A stretch of DNA of 64,000 bases from Peribacillus sp. Bi96 (GCF_918698115.1 NZ_CAKKLV010000003.1:329244-393243); one strand, 5' to 3'; positions 8,819 through 17,677 are shown, counted from the first letter of the stretch. Program-made: numbers and translations. The notes: generated from the letters alone by a model not told the origin.

Positions 8819-8947
8819 AAAAATGGCTACCCCAAACATTACTATCAAAAATTGACAGCAGTTGTTTAAGGTAGCCAGTTGTTCACTAGTTGTTATTAAA
8901 AAAGGTTATTTTTTAATAGCTAATGAATAGGCAATAATTAATTTTAT
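8819..8947 (-). promoter_or_regulatory. Structured leader A with attenuator-type terminator before the catechol operon
   Basis: Read on the minus strand, the leader carries TTGCCTATTCATTA (8921-8934), then a hairpin TATTAAAAAA/TTTTTTAATA, then ACTGGCTACCTTAA, whose TGGCTACC pairs with GGTAGCCA at 8824-8831 and is followed by TTTTT. The second hairpin looks like an intrinsic terminator about 45 bases before the cyclase start. The order and sequences match leader B before the hydrolase gene. The closing pair of the first hairpin is T-A here and C-G in leader B, a compensatory change. No known riboswitch or T-box signature was recognised. Confidence 0.65.
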
Positions 8948-8953
8948 ATTCTA

Positions 8954-8981
8954 ATTTTACACTATTTTCAGTTAATTTCAA
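8954..8981 (-). promoter_or_regulatory. Predicted sigma-A promoter of the catechol operon
   Basis: TTGAAA (8976-8981) and TAAAAT (8954-8959) are separated by 16 bases on the minus strand. The predicted transcript starts near 8947 and runs through leader A. The copy before the hydrolase gene has the same geometry. Confidence 0.6.
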
Positions 8982-9014
8982 GGTTTTTTTAAAAAAAAAA
9001 TATCTTCAAAAAAA

Positions 9015-9848
9015 TCAAATTCGTTTTAAGAATGACTTTATCGCTTCATTAATCTCCTCTCTATTTTCAAACACCATTGTATAGTGATTGCACTTTGAAA
9101 CAATGGTTTCAAGATCCGCAGTATATTTCTTCGTATCTTCATAAGCTTCTTCATAAAATAATGGGGGGAAATCTCCAATTTTGCCACTAGCATAGACTAA
9201 TAAGGCTTTGCAGTTAATTTGTGTACATACTTCTTTAGGGACAAATGAATAAAAACTATTGAAATCTGCAAGAATACTATATTCAGATGACTTATTCTCC
9301 CAGCCACCATTTACTTCATGAACCTCATACTCTACCACACTTTGCAGATGGTCCGTCCATTTAACACCCAACCGATTATAGATTTCCTTAATTTCTGCGA
9401 CATAACTTTTCTGGGATTCATATTTTTTGCTTAACCTTCCAAGTGATGGTTGTACTATGTCCCTTTGTTGTTGAGTTGAAGTAGCGGCACCATCCAGTAT
9501 AATTAAGCCTTTTACTTGATTTAATTTACTAGCTACAACCGCTGATATGAAAGCTCCCATTGAATACCCCATTAAAATTGGATTTTCAATGTCTAATTCT
9601 TGGATTAACGCAATAATATCTTCTGCATGTTTGAAAAGAGAAGTATGCTCATCTGTTTCTGAACTATTCCCTCTCCCTCTCAAGTCAATGGAAATGACCC
9701 GGTACTCTCCTTTTAGCATTTCCGCATAATAATGCATTTGCTTATGATTACCCGTTAAACCATGTATAGCAATGATTGTCCCTTTCGTTCCTGGGTAATC
9801 TGCAATTTGGATTCTTCGATTTCCTAGCTCTTTTACATACATTTTCAT
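9015..9848 (-). CDS. Alpha/beta hydrolase, candidate 3-oxoadipate enol-lactonase
   Basis: This soluble alpha/beta hydrolase of 277 residues has the oxyanion segment IIAIHGLTGNHKQM, the nucleophile elbow GYSMGAF (Ser about 98), and the catalytic His near the end in CNHYTM. A four- to five-helix cap lies between. It does not resemble PcaD closely enough for a firm call, but the catechol pathway needs an enol-lactone hydrolase and this gene shares its upstream control module with the operon. The ATG at 9848 is preferred because AGGAG lies nine bases upstream; a GTG two codons earlier would be only three bases from it. Confidence 0.7.
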   Translation of the reverse strand: MKMYVKELGNRRIQIADYPGTKGTIIAIHGLTGNHKQMHYYAEMLKGEYRVISIDLRGRGNSSETDEHTSLFKHAEDIIALIQELDIENPILMGYSMGAFISAVVASKLNQVKGLIILDGAATSTQQQRDIVQPSLGRLSKKYESQKSYVAEIKEIYNRLGVKWTDHLQSVVEYEVHEVNGGWENKSSEYSILADFNSFYSFVPKEVCTQINCKALLVYASGKIGDFPPLFYEEAYEDTKKYTADLETIVSKCNHYTMVFENREEINEAIKSFLKRI

Positions 9849-10030
9849 TGTCACACTCTCCTCATAGTTCCTTTCATGGTTTGTTTATTTACTACCTTAT
9901 GTGCTTGTAAGCAATGTTTTCCAACTAAATGACCAAAATTTCATAGCTTTCATTAATTTATACAAGGATTTTTCTAACTCTTTCTACAGCGTATTTTCAC
10001 CCCTTTCTTAAATACGCTTACCATTTTAAT

Positions 10031-10165
10031 AAAAAAAGCTACCTTAACTTCACCATCAAGGTAACTTGATCGAGAAATTAAGATAGCCAGTCACTTCATT
10101 AATTTTCATTAAAAAAGGGCTTTTTTTAATGATTAATGAATAGGCAAGATATAAATACATGTAAT
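10031..10165 (-). promoter_or_regulatory. Structured leader B with attenuator-type terminator before the hydrolase gene
   Basis: On the minus strand this segment repeats leader A: TTGCCTATTCATTA, the hairpin CATTAAAAAA/TTTTTTAATG, then GACTGGCTATCTTAA. GCTATCTTAA (10078-10087) pairs with TTAAGGTAGC (10038-10047) and is followed by seven T; an inner ATCAAG/CTTGAT stem fills the loop. This is a convincing intrinsic terminator placed about 180 bases before the hydrolase start and after a promoter, the layout of transcription attenuation. Confidence 0.68.
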
Positions 10166-10171
10166 GATTCC

Positions 10172-10199
10172 ATTTTACATGAAGTTTTAATAATATCAA
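10172..10199 (-). promoter_or_regulatory. Predicted sigma-A promoter of the hydrolase gene
   Basis: TTGATA (10194-10199) and TAAAAT (10172-10177) are 16 bases apart on the minus strand, the same arrangement as at leader A. The transcript would start near 10165. Confidence 0.58.
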
Positions 10200-10240
10200 A
10201 TATTATTTGATAATTTAGACTTCTTGATTATTTTCTTTTA

Positions 10241-10300
10241 CACTTCAACAAATTCCCGGTCGAATCCCTAATATACATCGATAACTTTTTGATTTTTCAT
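10241..10300 (-). pseudogene. Relic of a second catechol dioxygenase gene start
   Basis: The minus strand from an ATG at 10300, with GAGGGAGAT upstream, reads MKNQKVIDVY and then TAG. These ten residues are identical to the first ten of the intact dioxygenase at 3230, and the DNA around them is also similar. After the stop the match fades within about ten codons. It looks like what remains of a duplicated or rearranged catA copy. Confidence 0.65.
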
Positions 10301-10390
10301 TCTTATCTCCCTCTAATAAATAATCACTTTATAAATTAAAAGTATGATTTTTTATACATAAATTCTTTATTCGAAGTAAGTTCGGAATGT

Positions 10391-10687
<297 letters not shown>

Positions 10688-10880
10688 TTAAGATTATCCC
10701 TAATCATCAGTCCTTAAAATTGATAACCATTTCATTTCTATAAATCTAATATGACTTTATCTTAGAATGAACAGCCCATTATCTCAATCTACTAATAAGT
10801 CTGAAATATATATATATTCAGTATTAAACATATAGAATGTTAAGTTTTCTGTATTCATTTATTATTGACAATTATTCACA

Positions 10881-10924
10881 AGAAAACCCTGGCATCCACT
10901 TGGATGCCAGGGTTTTCTTTTCTT
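10881..10924 (-). terminator. Strong intrinsic terminator behind the ubiD operon
   Basis: Seventeen-base perfect arms (AGAAAACCCTGGCATCC and its complement) enclose an ACTT loop. The arms start with A-rich and end with T-rich sequence on both strands, so it may work in both directions. It lies about 110 bases behind the last gene of the ubiD/ubiX operon. Confidence 0.85.
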
Positions 10925-11032
10925 AATTAACGAAATATAGTAATTTCATTGAGCTGTAACAGAAGCGGACGAGGCTCCCTCGACTTCCGTATTTCCCTTG
11001 ATGTTTGTTCGATTTGTGAAAGTTTCTGAACT

Positions 11033-11494
11033 TCACTGACGCATATCCTCAATAGTCTGGTCCCATCGTTCAACGACTTCTTTAGAATTTTTCAACTTTA
11101 TTTTAATACCAGAGGTGATATCTGCATACTTTGCAACATCCTCACGTGCCGAGACAACCTTAGCTAAAAATCGTTCTCTTTGGTATCTTGCAGTTGGCAA
11201 TTCTTTTAATCTCACTAAAGAAAGTCGAATATAATGCGCTTTCCCTTTCCAAAACAGTACCAATGTAGCTTTATGGGTACGAATGATATTGGCTGTAGTC
11301 GAAGTCTCTGGCCATAATCCAATTCGTAGTTCCTTACTGCTTATGGCTACGATTTCTCCAACGCTTATCATCGCGGTATGTGGCCATCCCGCTTCACTTA
11401 CCGTTAACAGCATCATGGCTTCATGCTGCTTGTCGGCCAATTCTTTGCCATTTAACAAGTCGAATACCTCTTCTGACATCTCCATCCCAATCAT
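11033..11494 (-). CDS. Pyridoxamine 5'-phosphate oxidase-like flavin split-barrel protein
   Basis: A 153-residue protein with the FMN-binding split-barrel fold: MMLLTVSEAGWPHTAMISVGEIVAI, then LRIGLWPETSTTANI and KATLVLFWKGKAHYIRL. Relatives occur beside UbiD/UbiX decarboxylases in bacilli. The third gene of the B. subtilis bsd operon codes for a shorter unrelated-looking protein, so this is not simply BsdD. It may hold or deliver a flavin for the decarboxylase system (inference). The ATG at 11494 follows AAGGTGG. Last gene of the operon, 52 bases behind ubiX. Confidence 0.75.
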   Translation of the reverse strand: MIGMEMSEEVFDLLNGKELADKQHEAMMLLTVSEAGWPHTAMISVGEIVAISSKELRIGLWPETSTTANIIRTHKATLVLFWKGKAHYIRLSLVRLKELPTARYQRERFLAKVVSAREDVAKYADITSGIKIKLKNSKEVVERWDQTIEDMRQ

Positions 11495-11546
11495 TTTTCC
11501 ACCTTTTTCCCCTAAGTAATTAACACTAAATCCCCTGGCAATTTTG

Positions 11547-12122
11547 CTATGTTTTGCTGCTATATTTCATCCCGTCCCACCGTTTCGCACCGAAAACATC
11601 TATCTCAAATTGATCTAATGCTCTGTAAGCCAGATGGTCAATGATATCGTTAACGTTCTCAGGATGATTATAGAATGCAGGCATAGGAGGGAAAATAATG
11701 GTCCCCATTTTGGAAAGTGCCGTCATATTCTCCAAATGAATTGTATTTAGAGGGGTTTCTCTTGTCATTAGTAATAATTTTTTTCTTTCTTTCAACATGA
11801 CATCAGCAGACCTTGTTAATAAATTATCCGCTAGACCCATGCGAATAGATGCTAGAGTTTTCATACTGCAAGGGGCTACAATCATTCCATCAACCCGGAA
11901 AGATCCACTTGATATTCTTGCTGCTTGATCTTTGTATGAATAGGAATGATCAGCTAATCCCTCTACGTCCTTAACAGAATATGAAGTTTCATGTTGAATG
12001 GTGGCATGTGCCCAAGGGGACATGATTAAATGGGTCTCAACTCCACTGTTTTTAAGCATTTGAAGAATCCTTATACCGAAAATGGCTCCAGTCGCTCCTG
12101 TAATCCCAACAATGATTTTCAT
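11547..12122 (-). CDS. ubiX: Flavin prenyltransferase, UbiX/BsdB family
   Basis: A 191-residue enzyme that joins dimethylallyl phosphate to FMN, making the prenylated flavin needed by UbiD decarboxylases. It shows the amino-terminal FMN motif VGITGATGAIFGIR, APCSMKTLASIRMGLADNL (the Ser-containing phosphate site) and the LLMTRETPLN segment with the active-site Glu/Arg region. Length is typical. An ATG with AAGGAGGGGAATTA directly upstream gives a strong start, 55 bases behind the ubiD stop, so the pair is co-transcribed. Confidence 0.93.
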   Translation of the reverse strand: MKIIVGITGATGAIFGIRILQMLKNSGVETHLIMSPWAHATIQHETSYSVKDVEGLADHSYSYKDQAARISSGSFRVDGMIVAPCSMKTLASIRMGLADNLLTRSADVMLKERKKLLLMTRETPLNTIHLENMTALSKMGTIIFPPMPAFYNHPENVNDIIDHLAYRALDQFEIDVFGAKRWDGMKYSSKT

Positions 12123-12177
12123 TAATTCCCCTCCTTATTCATTAGTCACTGAATTGAAACTTTGAAATTTAGAGAAT

Positions 12178-13665
12178 TTATACATTGGAGAAACCAGGAA
12201 CAAATCGCCTTGGATCTACCTCTTTAAATTCTGACCTTTTAAATTCATCTTTTAAATGAAAGGGTACAGTACAGTCATAAATGGTCTTACAGGAAACCCC
12301 TTTTTCCTGAATAGATGGGCTGTAAGCTGGATCTTGTGAAGGATCTAACGGATGACAACGTACTCCAGGAATGAATACTGTATCAACATCACCTTGGTAT
12401 CGAGTATTTAATGCCCATAAAACATCATTGCTATCGAATGGATCCACATCTTCATCCACTATGAAGACATGCTTAAGCTCAGAAAAGGCAGCGAACGCCA
12501 ACAGTGCAGCTTGTCTTTGACGTCCTTCATCGCTTGGCTGACTTTTCATAAATTGTAAAACTGCCATGTATTTACCGCCGCCTGATGTATGGGCATACAC
12601 ATTTAATAATTTGCCTGGCATTGCCTTTTCCACCATTTGAAGTATGCTTGCTTCTGTAGGAATACCAGCCATATTCACATGTTCTTCACTCGGGCCAATA
12701 ACTGTTTGCATAATTGGATTGATACGATGTGTAACCGCTTTTACTTTGATTAAAGGCAGTTCAGCTACTGCTGAACCCGTATAACCAGGGAATTCCGGCA
12801 TTGCTTTTCCGGTATTGGTGTTTTGATCTTCTCGAACACGTACTCCAGGAACCAATTCCCCTTCTATCACATATTCAGCATTTGCGATAGCTTTTTCATC
12901 AATGGTCAAGCATTGAACTAGTTCAACAGCTTCATTTCTAATCGCTCCTGCAACACTCAATTCATTAAAGCCTAGAGGTGTCGTTGGTGCTTCAAAACAA
13001 GCCGCTACTTCAATAGCAGGGTCAACGCCGATACTAATGGAAATAGGTAATGGTTTTCCGGCTTTTTCTGCCTTTTCACGAAAAACTTCTAAATGTCGGC
13101 CAGGAACAAAATACATGGACATCTCATCTTTACTTTGTAAACATAAACGATGTATCGTAATATCTGATTCTCCCGTTTCTGAATCAGAGGCATAGCACAT
13201 GCCAATGGTGATATATGGACCCGCATCTTCCTCTGTATTCGTAGGTGCAGGAATTAATTTTCTAATATCGAAATCTGGATCTTCTGCATAGTGAACCACT
13301 TCTTGAGCTTTCGCTTTATCATTTGAAATCGTGATTGGATCAATTGGAGATTTTACAGCCTCATTTAAAAGGAACCCCAGTCGCTCCGGTTTTGTATCAA
13401 GCATGAGGCCGACTCTTTCCCGGCTGGCTAATAGTCCGATCACCACGCTTGCATCTTCATGTCCCAATACATGATTGAAAACCATGGCAGGTCCAATTTT
13501 TGTTGGGCGCATTACTGTTCCGCCTGCCCCAACATGACGATAAACCCCAGATAGTTCAGCATGTGGATTGACTGGTTCATTTGTTTCAATTAATTGTCCT
13601 GGAATGGCTTGTAAAAGTTCTAAAGCAGAACGTAAATCAGTTACTTTTTTCTTTTTTGTAGACAT
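12178..13665 (-). CDS. ubiD: UbiD-family hydroxyarylic acid decarboxylase (BsdC/AroY-like)
   Basis: A 495-residue prenylated-FMN decarboxylase. The domain order is the UbiD one: amino-terminal part (VYRHVGAGGTVMRPTKIG), flavin/metal region with SDITIHRLC and FVPGRHLEVF, the MPEFPGYTG segment with the catalytic Glu, and the carboxyl region IMQTVIGPSEEH to DPFDSNDVLWA. It non-oxidatively decarboxylates a hydroxybenzoate. Since catechol-cleaving genes stand next door, protocatechuate to catechol is the simplest guess; vanillate, 4-hydroxybenzoate or gallate are alternatives. The ATG at 13665 follows AGGGGGA; the in-frame codons before it overlap that site. First gene behind a MerR-type promoter. 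Confidence 0.88.
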   Translation of the reverse strand: MSTKKKKVTDLRSALELLQAIPGQLIETNEPVNPHAELSGVYRHVGAGGTVMRPTKIGPAMVFNHVLGHEDASVVIGLLASRERVGLMLDTKPERLGFLLNEAVKSPIDPITISNDKAKAQEVVHYAEDPDFDIRKLIPAPTNTEEDAGPYITIGMCYASDSETGESDITIHRLCLQSKDEMSMYFVPGRHLEVFREKAEKAGKPLPISISIGVDPAIEVAACFEAPTTPLGFNELSVAGAIRNEAVELVQCLTIDEKAIANAEYVIEGELVPGVRVREDQNTNTGKAMPEFPGYTGSAVAELPLIKVKAVTHRINPIMQTVIGPSEEHVNMAGIPTEASILQMVEKAMPGKLLNVYAHTSGGGKYMAVLQFMKSQPSDEGRQRQAALLAFAAFSELKHVFIVDEDVDPFDSNDVLWALNTRYQGDVDTVFIPGVRCHPLDPSQDPAYSPSIQEKGVSCKTIYDCTVPFHLKDEFKRSEFKEVDPRRFVPGFSNV

Positions 13666-13750
13666 TAAAAATCCCCCTAGCATTCATATAATCAGTGCCC
13701 TATGTACTATTCGGTTTCAACGGAACTATATGATAACGGTTACAAGGAAT

Positions 13751-13781
13751 ATATTAATGTGTATTTCTACTATACAGTCAA
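13751..13781 (-). promoter_or_regulatory. MerR-type promoter of the ubiD operon (19-base spacer)
   Basis: On the minus strand TTGACT (13776-13781) and TAATAT (13751-13756) are 19 bases apart, which is the long spacer that MerR activators correct by twisting DNA. The spacer holds the dyad TGTAT-N7-ATACA. The regulator gene ends 16 bases upstream of the -35 box. Confidence 0.65.
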
Positions 13782-13796
13782 TAGGTATTTGAAAAA

Positions 13797-14624
13797 TCAA
13801 GTAATTTTTTCTACTGGGATTTGCAGCTGACAAAAATCAACACTATTATCATTCTCGTAAAAAGTCGTATCTAATAGACAAGCGTCTATAACATCCCCTA
13901 CAATTCTATAATGATTATCACTAATCCATTGAACCAGCTTATTTAAAAACTCAATATTATATGGCATTCCATATTTATACACGCATGCATATTGCCCAGC
14001 AGGCAAGGTTATCATATTCTCCATATCAGGATCTATAAAAGGTAAGGAAGTATATATTCCCGCACCCTCGAAAATATCATCCGTGCCAAGCTTATCCTTT
14101 AAAATAACCGTGCCAAATCCCTCGGAAGGCAGCATCTCATGTTTACTTAATACATTCCAAGCTTTCATCAGTGTTAAATGTAATTCCTCTCGGCACAATT
14201 TATTTTCAAAGGGTATAAACAAGACATCCCTTTCAGGAAATTCTTCTATAATAGGTTTATCCAATTCGCTCTTAATATTTTTGGCTTCTGAATATTTCAT
14301 TAACCTCTGTTGGATAAATGTGCGTGTATTCATCAAGGTATTTATTTCTTTATCTATGAATTCTTGATGAAATTCCAAAAGTGACATGGCAGTAGTCAAA
14401 TTCCGATTTCCAATATGGTGCTTAATATCATTCAGTTTGATGCCAATCGACTTCAAAAAACAAATTTCCCTTAGAAATGGAATCTGAACTGCACTATAAT
14501 AGCGATAACCATGTTCATCTATATGTACAGGTTTAAATAATTCAATCTTATCGTAATAAATGAGTGTTTGCCTTGAGATACTGTGAATGGAAGCCATTTC
14601 ACTGATTGATAAATAATTCTCCAA
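13797..14624 (-). CDS. MerR-family regulator with effector-binding domain
   Basis: A 275-residue regulator. Residues 1-70 form the MerR winged helix (LSISEMASIHSISRQTLIYYDKI; YRYYSAVQI), 75-115 a coiled-coil dimerisation helix, and the rest a GyrI/BmrR-like ligand pocket (GAGIYTSLPF, GQYACVYKYG, ending CQLQIPVE). The start is TTG with GAGGAGGAAC upstream. It lies upstream of ubiD on the same strand, and the intergenic promoter has the MerR geometry, so it most likely switches on the decarboxylase operon in response to an aromatic ligand. Confidence 0.85.
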   Translation of the reverse strand: MENYLSISEMASIHSISRQTLIYYDKIELFKPVHIDEHGYRYYSAVQIPFLREICFLKSIGIKLNDIKHHIGNRNLTTAMSLLEFHQEFIDKEINTLMNTRTFIQQRLMKYSEAKNIKSELDKPIIEEFPERDVLFIPFENKLCREELHLTLMKAWNVLSKHEMLPSEGFGTVILKDKLGTDDIFEGAGIYTSLPFIDPDMENMITLPAGQYACVYKYGMPYNIEFLNKLVQWISDNHYRIVGDVIDACLLDTTFYENDNSVDFCQLQIPVEKIT

Positions 14625-15804
14625 TTCTGTTCCTCCTCTACCAAGCCTTTTTCAAAAATTCTTCTTTAGTCATAAATAAACTATTACTTCTTGTCATATA
14701 GGTGGAAATGATGGGAATCTCTACGTATAAAACAAACAGTATACTATATCAAATCGAGAAAAAGATATTTTGAATATTTAATTCAAGACGTATCATTTAT
14801 AAAGCCTATTTAATTTAAAGCATCGTACAAATTAAAGTTTTCATCTTCATTAATATCCTGCCTATTCCTTACTAGCTCTTCTCCCCTCACTTTACCATTT
14901 TTTCAAAATGAAAGAATGGTATATCCAAGACTAAGTCTATGAATAATAAAGTCCATCATTGGAATAGAAATAATTTGTGGAAAGGCGCTAGTTAAATGCT
15001 GCAGCTGCAGAACGTAAAAAGCAGTTAAATATGGTCAAGATCAGATAGGAGCACCGTAAAAATTAATAACCACATTATGGTCAACTGATGATTCGTATCG
15101 TTCTAATTTAACAAATGCAAAATGGGATCATCCTTGTTATAATTTGCAATCGAATCTTTTCATATAGATGGTCTTTTGGCAGTAATAACCATTGGTTTTA
15201 AAGGGTGCTAACACTCGAGTAAAAAAGAATTGGGGGAACATCACTCCGGGTAAAAATTAAATAAATGAAACTATAGGAGCATTATGAAAAAATACATCCT
15301 GTTGATCTTATCACTTTTTGTATGAATTGCATTTTTGATTGTGTTAGTCATTTTTAAGAAAGAAAGTACTTTACGGACTTTTCACGTTACTAGCGAACAA
15401 AAGTTGTCCCAAAATACGCCACATATGTAGTATATTTTGGGGCTACTCGACGTTTACTAAATTTTAGCGTTCATAGTATTCTCGAATACTGAATAGTCAG
15501 TTATTTCATATTAACAGTTCTTTTCAATCCGAAGTTTTTTAACTGTTATTCTAGTCTTAAACCTTGGTTTGACTCATTGTTCTCAGACGATATTAGATTT
15601 CTACTATTGTATATAAGTTACCCATCTCTTTATAATTCTCACGTTCTAAAAAAGATGGTAAATAGCTTTAGAATGTTTATATTTAGTTTTATTGTTTGTT
15701 AGCACAGACTCAACACTGTTTTTCTTCAATAAAATAATTGAATAATGTCTTTAGTAACAGGATGAAGGAATTACAACCAACTTCACTTCCCTATTAACTA
15801 ACTA
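14625..15804. other. Long stretch without an intact gene
   Basis: No intact gene is seen in these 1.18 kb. At 15284 on the plus strand an ATG behind ATAGGAGC opens a membrane-type peptide (MKKYILLILSLFV) that meets TGA at 15323 and then continues in frame as IAFLIVLVIFKKES up to 15430, so it may be a broken small exported-protein gene. A CCCAAAATA/TATTTTGGG hairpin lies near 15415-15444. The rest is AT-rich and featureless to my reading. Confidence 0.45.
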
Positions 15805-16413
15805 TTAAATTATTTCATGTACTATTCCTAAACTCAATCCTTCGTCATTTGCAAACATGTACCATTCTTCATCTCCCTTTTCATTATACAATTCTTCTGA
15901 GATGTTGGTATTTTCCACAATAAAATCCTTAATACGATTATCTAAACGATCATAGAAATTCATTGTATTTTTAGCCTTCTTAGAAGTTGATTGAACAGAC
16001 ATACTTCCATCATGTATGAGAATTATTGTATTGGGATATGCTTTTCTATAATGTCCACTAATCAAAAGTAACGCACCCATAGAAACACAAGATCCTACAC
16101 CAATGGTTTCAACTTTCGTTTTACTTGATTTAATAGCATCAATGGCAGAAAAACCTGCCACAACATCCCCACCATCAGATGTTATATAAACTTGTATTGT
16201 CTTTCTTTTATCTATTGGAATATTCAATTCTTCATCTTCTCGATTCCATTCTTGAATCCAATAAACAATTTTATTGACAATGGTTGTATCCACTTCATAA
16301 TTAAAATAAATTTTCCGTTCTTTTAGTCCAAGGTAAAACTGATACTCCTCAAGAGAGTCAGGTAAACTTCCTATTATTTCCAAATATTCTTTATTGAATT
16401 CAACGTTTTTCAT
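15805..16413 (-). CDS. Orphan ClpP-like serine protease
   Basis: A 202-residue protein of the ClpP/crotonase-like peptidase fold. The amino-terminal half reads KIYFNYEVDTTIV and IQVYITSDGGDVVAGFSAID (strand plus the GG of the oxyanion region). The nucleophile Ser is in GSCVSMGALLL and the His in ILIHDGSM; an acidic GDEEW before FANDEGLSLGIVHEII sits where the Asp of the triad is expected. It is divergent from housekeeping ClpP. The ATG at 16413 follows AAGGAGG with eight bases between; the longer frame upstream has no ribosome site. No Clp ATPase is near, so its partner and substrates are unknown. Such copies are common on phages and other accessory DNA. Confidence 0.8.
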   Translation of the reverse strand: MKNVEFNKEYLEIIGSLPDSLEEYQFYLGLKERKIYFNYEVDTTIVNKIVYWIQEWNREDEELNIPIDKRKTIQVYITSDGGDVVAGFSAIDAIKSSKTKVETIGVGSCVSMGALLLISGHYRKAYPNTIILIHDGSMSVQSTSKKAKNTMNFYDRLDNRIKDFIVENTNISEELYNEKGDEEWYMFANDEGLSLGIVHEII

Positions 16414-16971
16414 TATAAAATCCTCCTTAATAATATGTGGAGTTACAGTAAGAAAAAGGGGAATTACACAATCATATCTATTTATTAATTTATTCAGCAA
16501 TCACTATCTCTGCAACAGCATTTATCATCATTTTAAGTCCATTATTTTTTAAAACATAGTTAAGTGAACTAGAAAAAGGGAGGCTTAGCTAATATAGAGA
16601 ACACCATGAATCAAATGAGCTAGATTTTAGCCTAAACAAGTCCTGGTCGAAGATAAGCCGACTGGACTAAAAAAGGCATCGAGCCAGACCTCTTTTGTAT
16701 TTTCAAAGGATCTCCGTTTTGGGTTGAGATTCAACATTCGAATCAAATGAAAATAAAGCACATCTGCTTATATGTGCTTCCTACACGCAAAAAAAGGCTC
16801 CAGTAAACTAAATCATATTTTCACAGGATAAAATCTAAAAATAAGAAATAAAAGTAAGATTTGTTTAAATAACATACTATATGCCCTCAACAATTTTGGT
16901 TTGGAACGAAGTCAAAGATTCGATTTTCACAAAAAGCATCCAACAATTGAAATTCTTCCCCTGTAAATAGT
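16414..16971. other. Intergenic stretch, nothing recognised
   Basis: No coding region or clear regulatory site was recognised in these 560 bases. Short reading frames here lack ribosome sites and family resemblance. Confidence 0.4.
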
Positions 16972-17004
16972 AAAGCCTTTGGAATTAGCGATTCCAAAGG
17001 CTTT
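16972..17004 (-). terminator. Intrinsic terminator behind the peptidase relic
   Basis: Perfect 14-base arms AAAGCCTTTGGAAT and ATTCCAAAGGCTTT with a TAGCG loop; T-rich flanks on both strands. It lies 70 bases behind the minus-strand peptidase fragment. Confidence 0.75.
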
Positions 17005-17072
17005 TTCTATATGAAAAAAGTAACAAATTTAACACTCAACATGAATCAATTACAAAGTCTTTACGGTAAACC

Positions 17073-17675
17073 TTATATAGTCGCTACTCTGGATTTTTCA
17101 CGTCTAATCGGAGCGGGCTTGACTCCCAGCGGAATCAGCGATTCATACTCTTCTCCACCTAATTGCTTTTTATGTTCAGCCTTTGCCTTTTTGATGAGTT
17201 CAGTGTTCTGCATTACTTCAATAGCTGAGGAAGCAATGACTTTTCCTGCTAACAACATGCCTTTGTGGGCAATGGAGGTTTTTCCTTGTGCCACCAATTG
17301 CCAAGTATGTGGCTGAGTTCTAAACGCACATGTCGTTACATAAATTTGCCCTGTAGGCACTATCCAGCTTACATCACCAACATCCGTAGACGCTGCAATA
17401 AAGTCAGGTTCAAGCAAATACTCGTTAACTTTATCCGATAGCACTTTTCCGTTATGATTACGGATTACTTTCTTTTCTTCTTCTGAAAAAGTAGCCTGAA
17501 TAGATTTAGAGAAATCATTCTCTTCTTGGGTATAAGATTCAGCTCCGATTTGCTTGAAATGATTGTGCATTAAAGACCCCAAGGTGATGTTGGGAATCAA
17601 ATCCGCAGAAGCCGAATCAATTTGAATGTCCACTTGTGTTCCTGTCATCATGGATGCTCCCCGGGCCACATCCAT
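17073..17675 (-). pseudogene. M20 peptidase (AbgB-like), carboxyl-terminal part only
   Basis: About 200 residues match the carboxyl half of aminobenzoyl-glutamate hydrolase subunit B-type M20 peptidases: GASMMTGTQVDIQIDSASAD, PNITLGSLMHNHF, then ASTDVGDVSWIVPTGQIYV and AHKGMLLAGKVIASSAIEVM. Roughly 270 amino-terminal residues, with the first metal ligands, are absent. The frame begins abruptly at about 17675, where it meets the 5'-truncated regulator on the other strand. The fragment cannot form a full active site and is judged a pseudogene. Confidence 0.8.
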
Positions 17676-17677
17676 CT

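Noticed and set aside
8819..8947. T-box or known riboswitch as explanation of the leaders
   Set aside because: No T-box GGTGG element, specifier stem or other known core could be found, and the downstream genes are not amino-acid or tRNA-synthetase genes.
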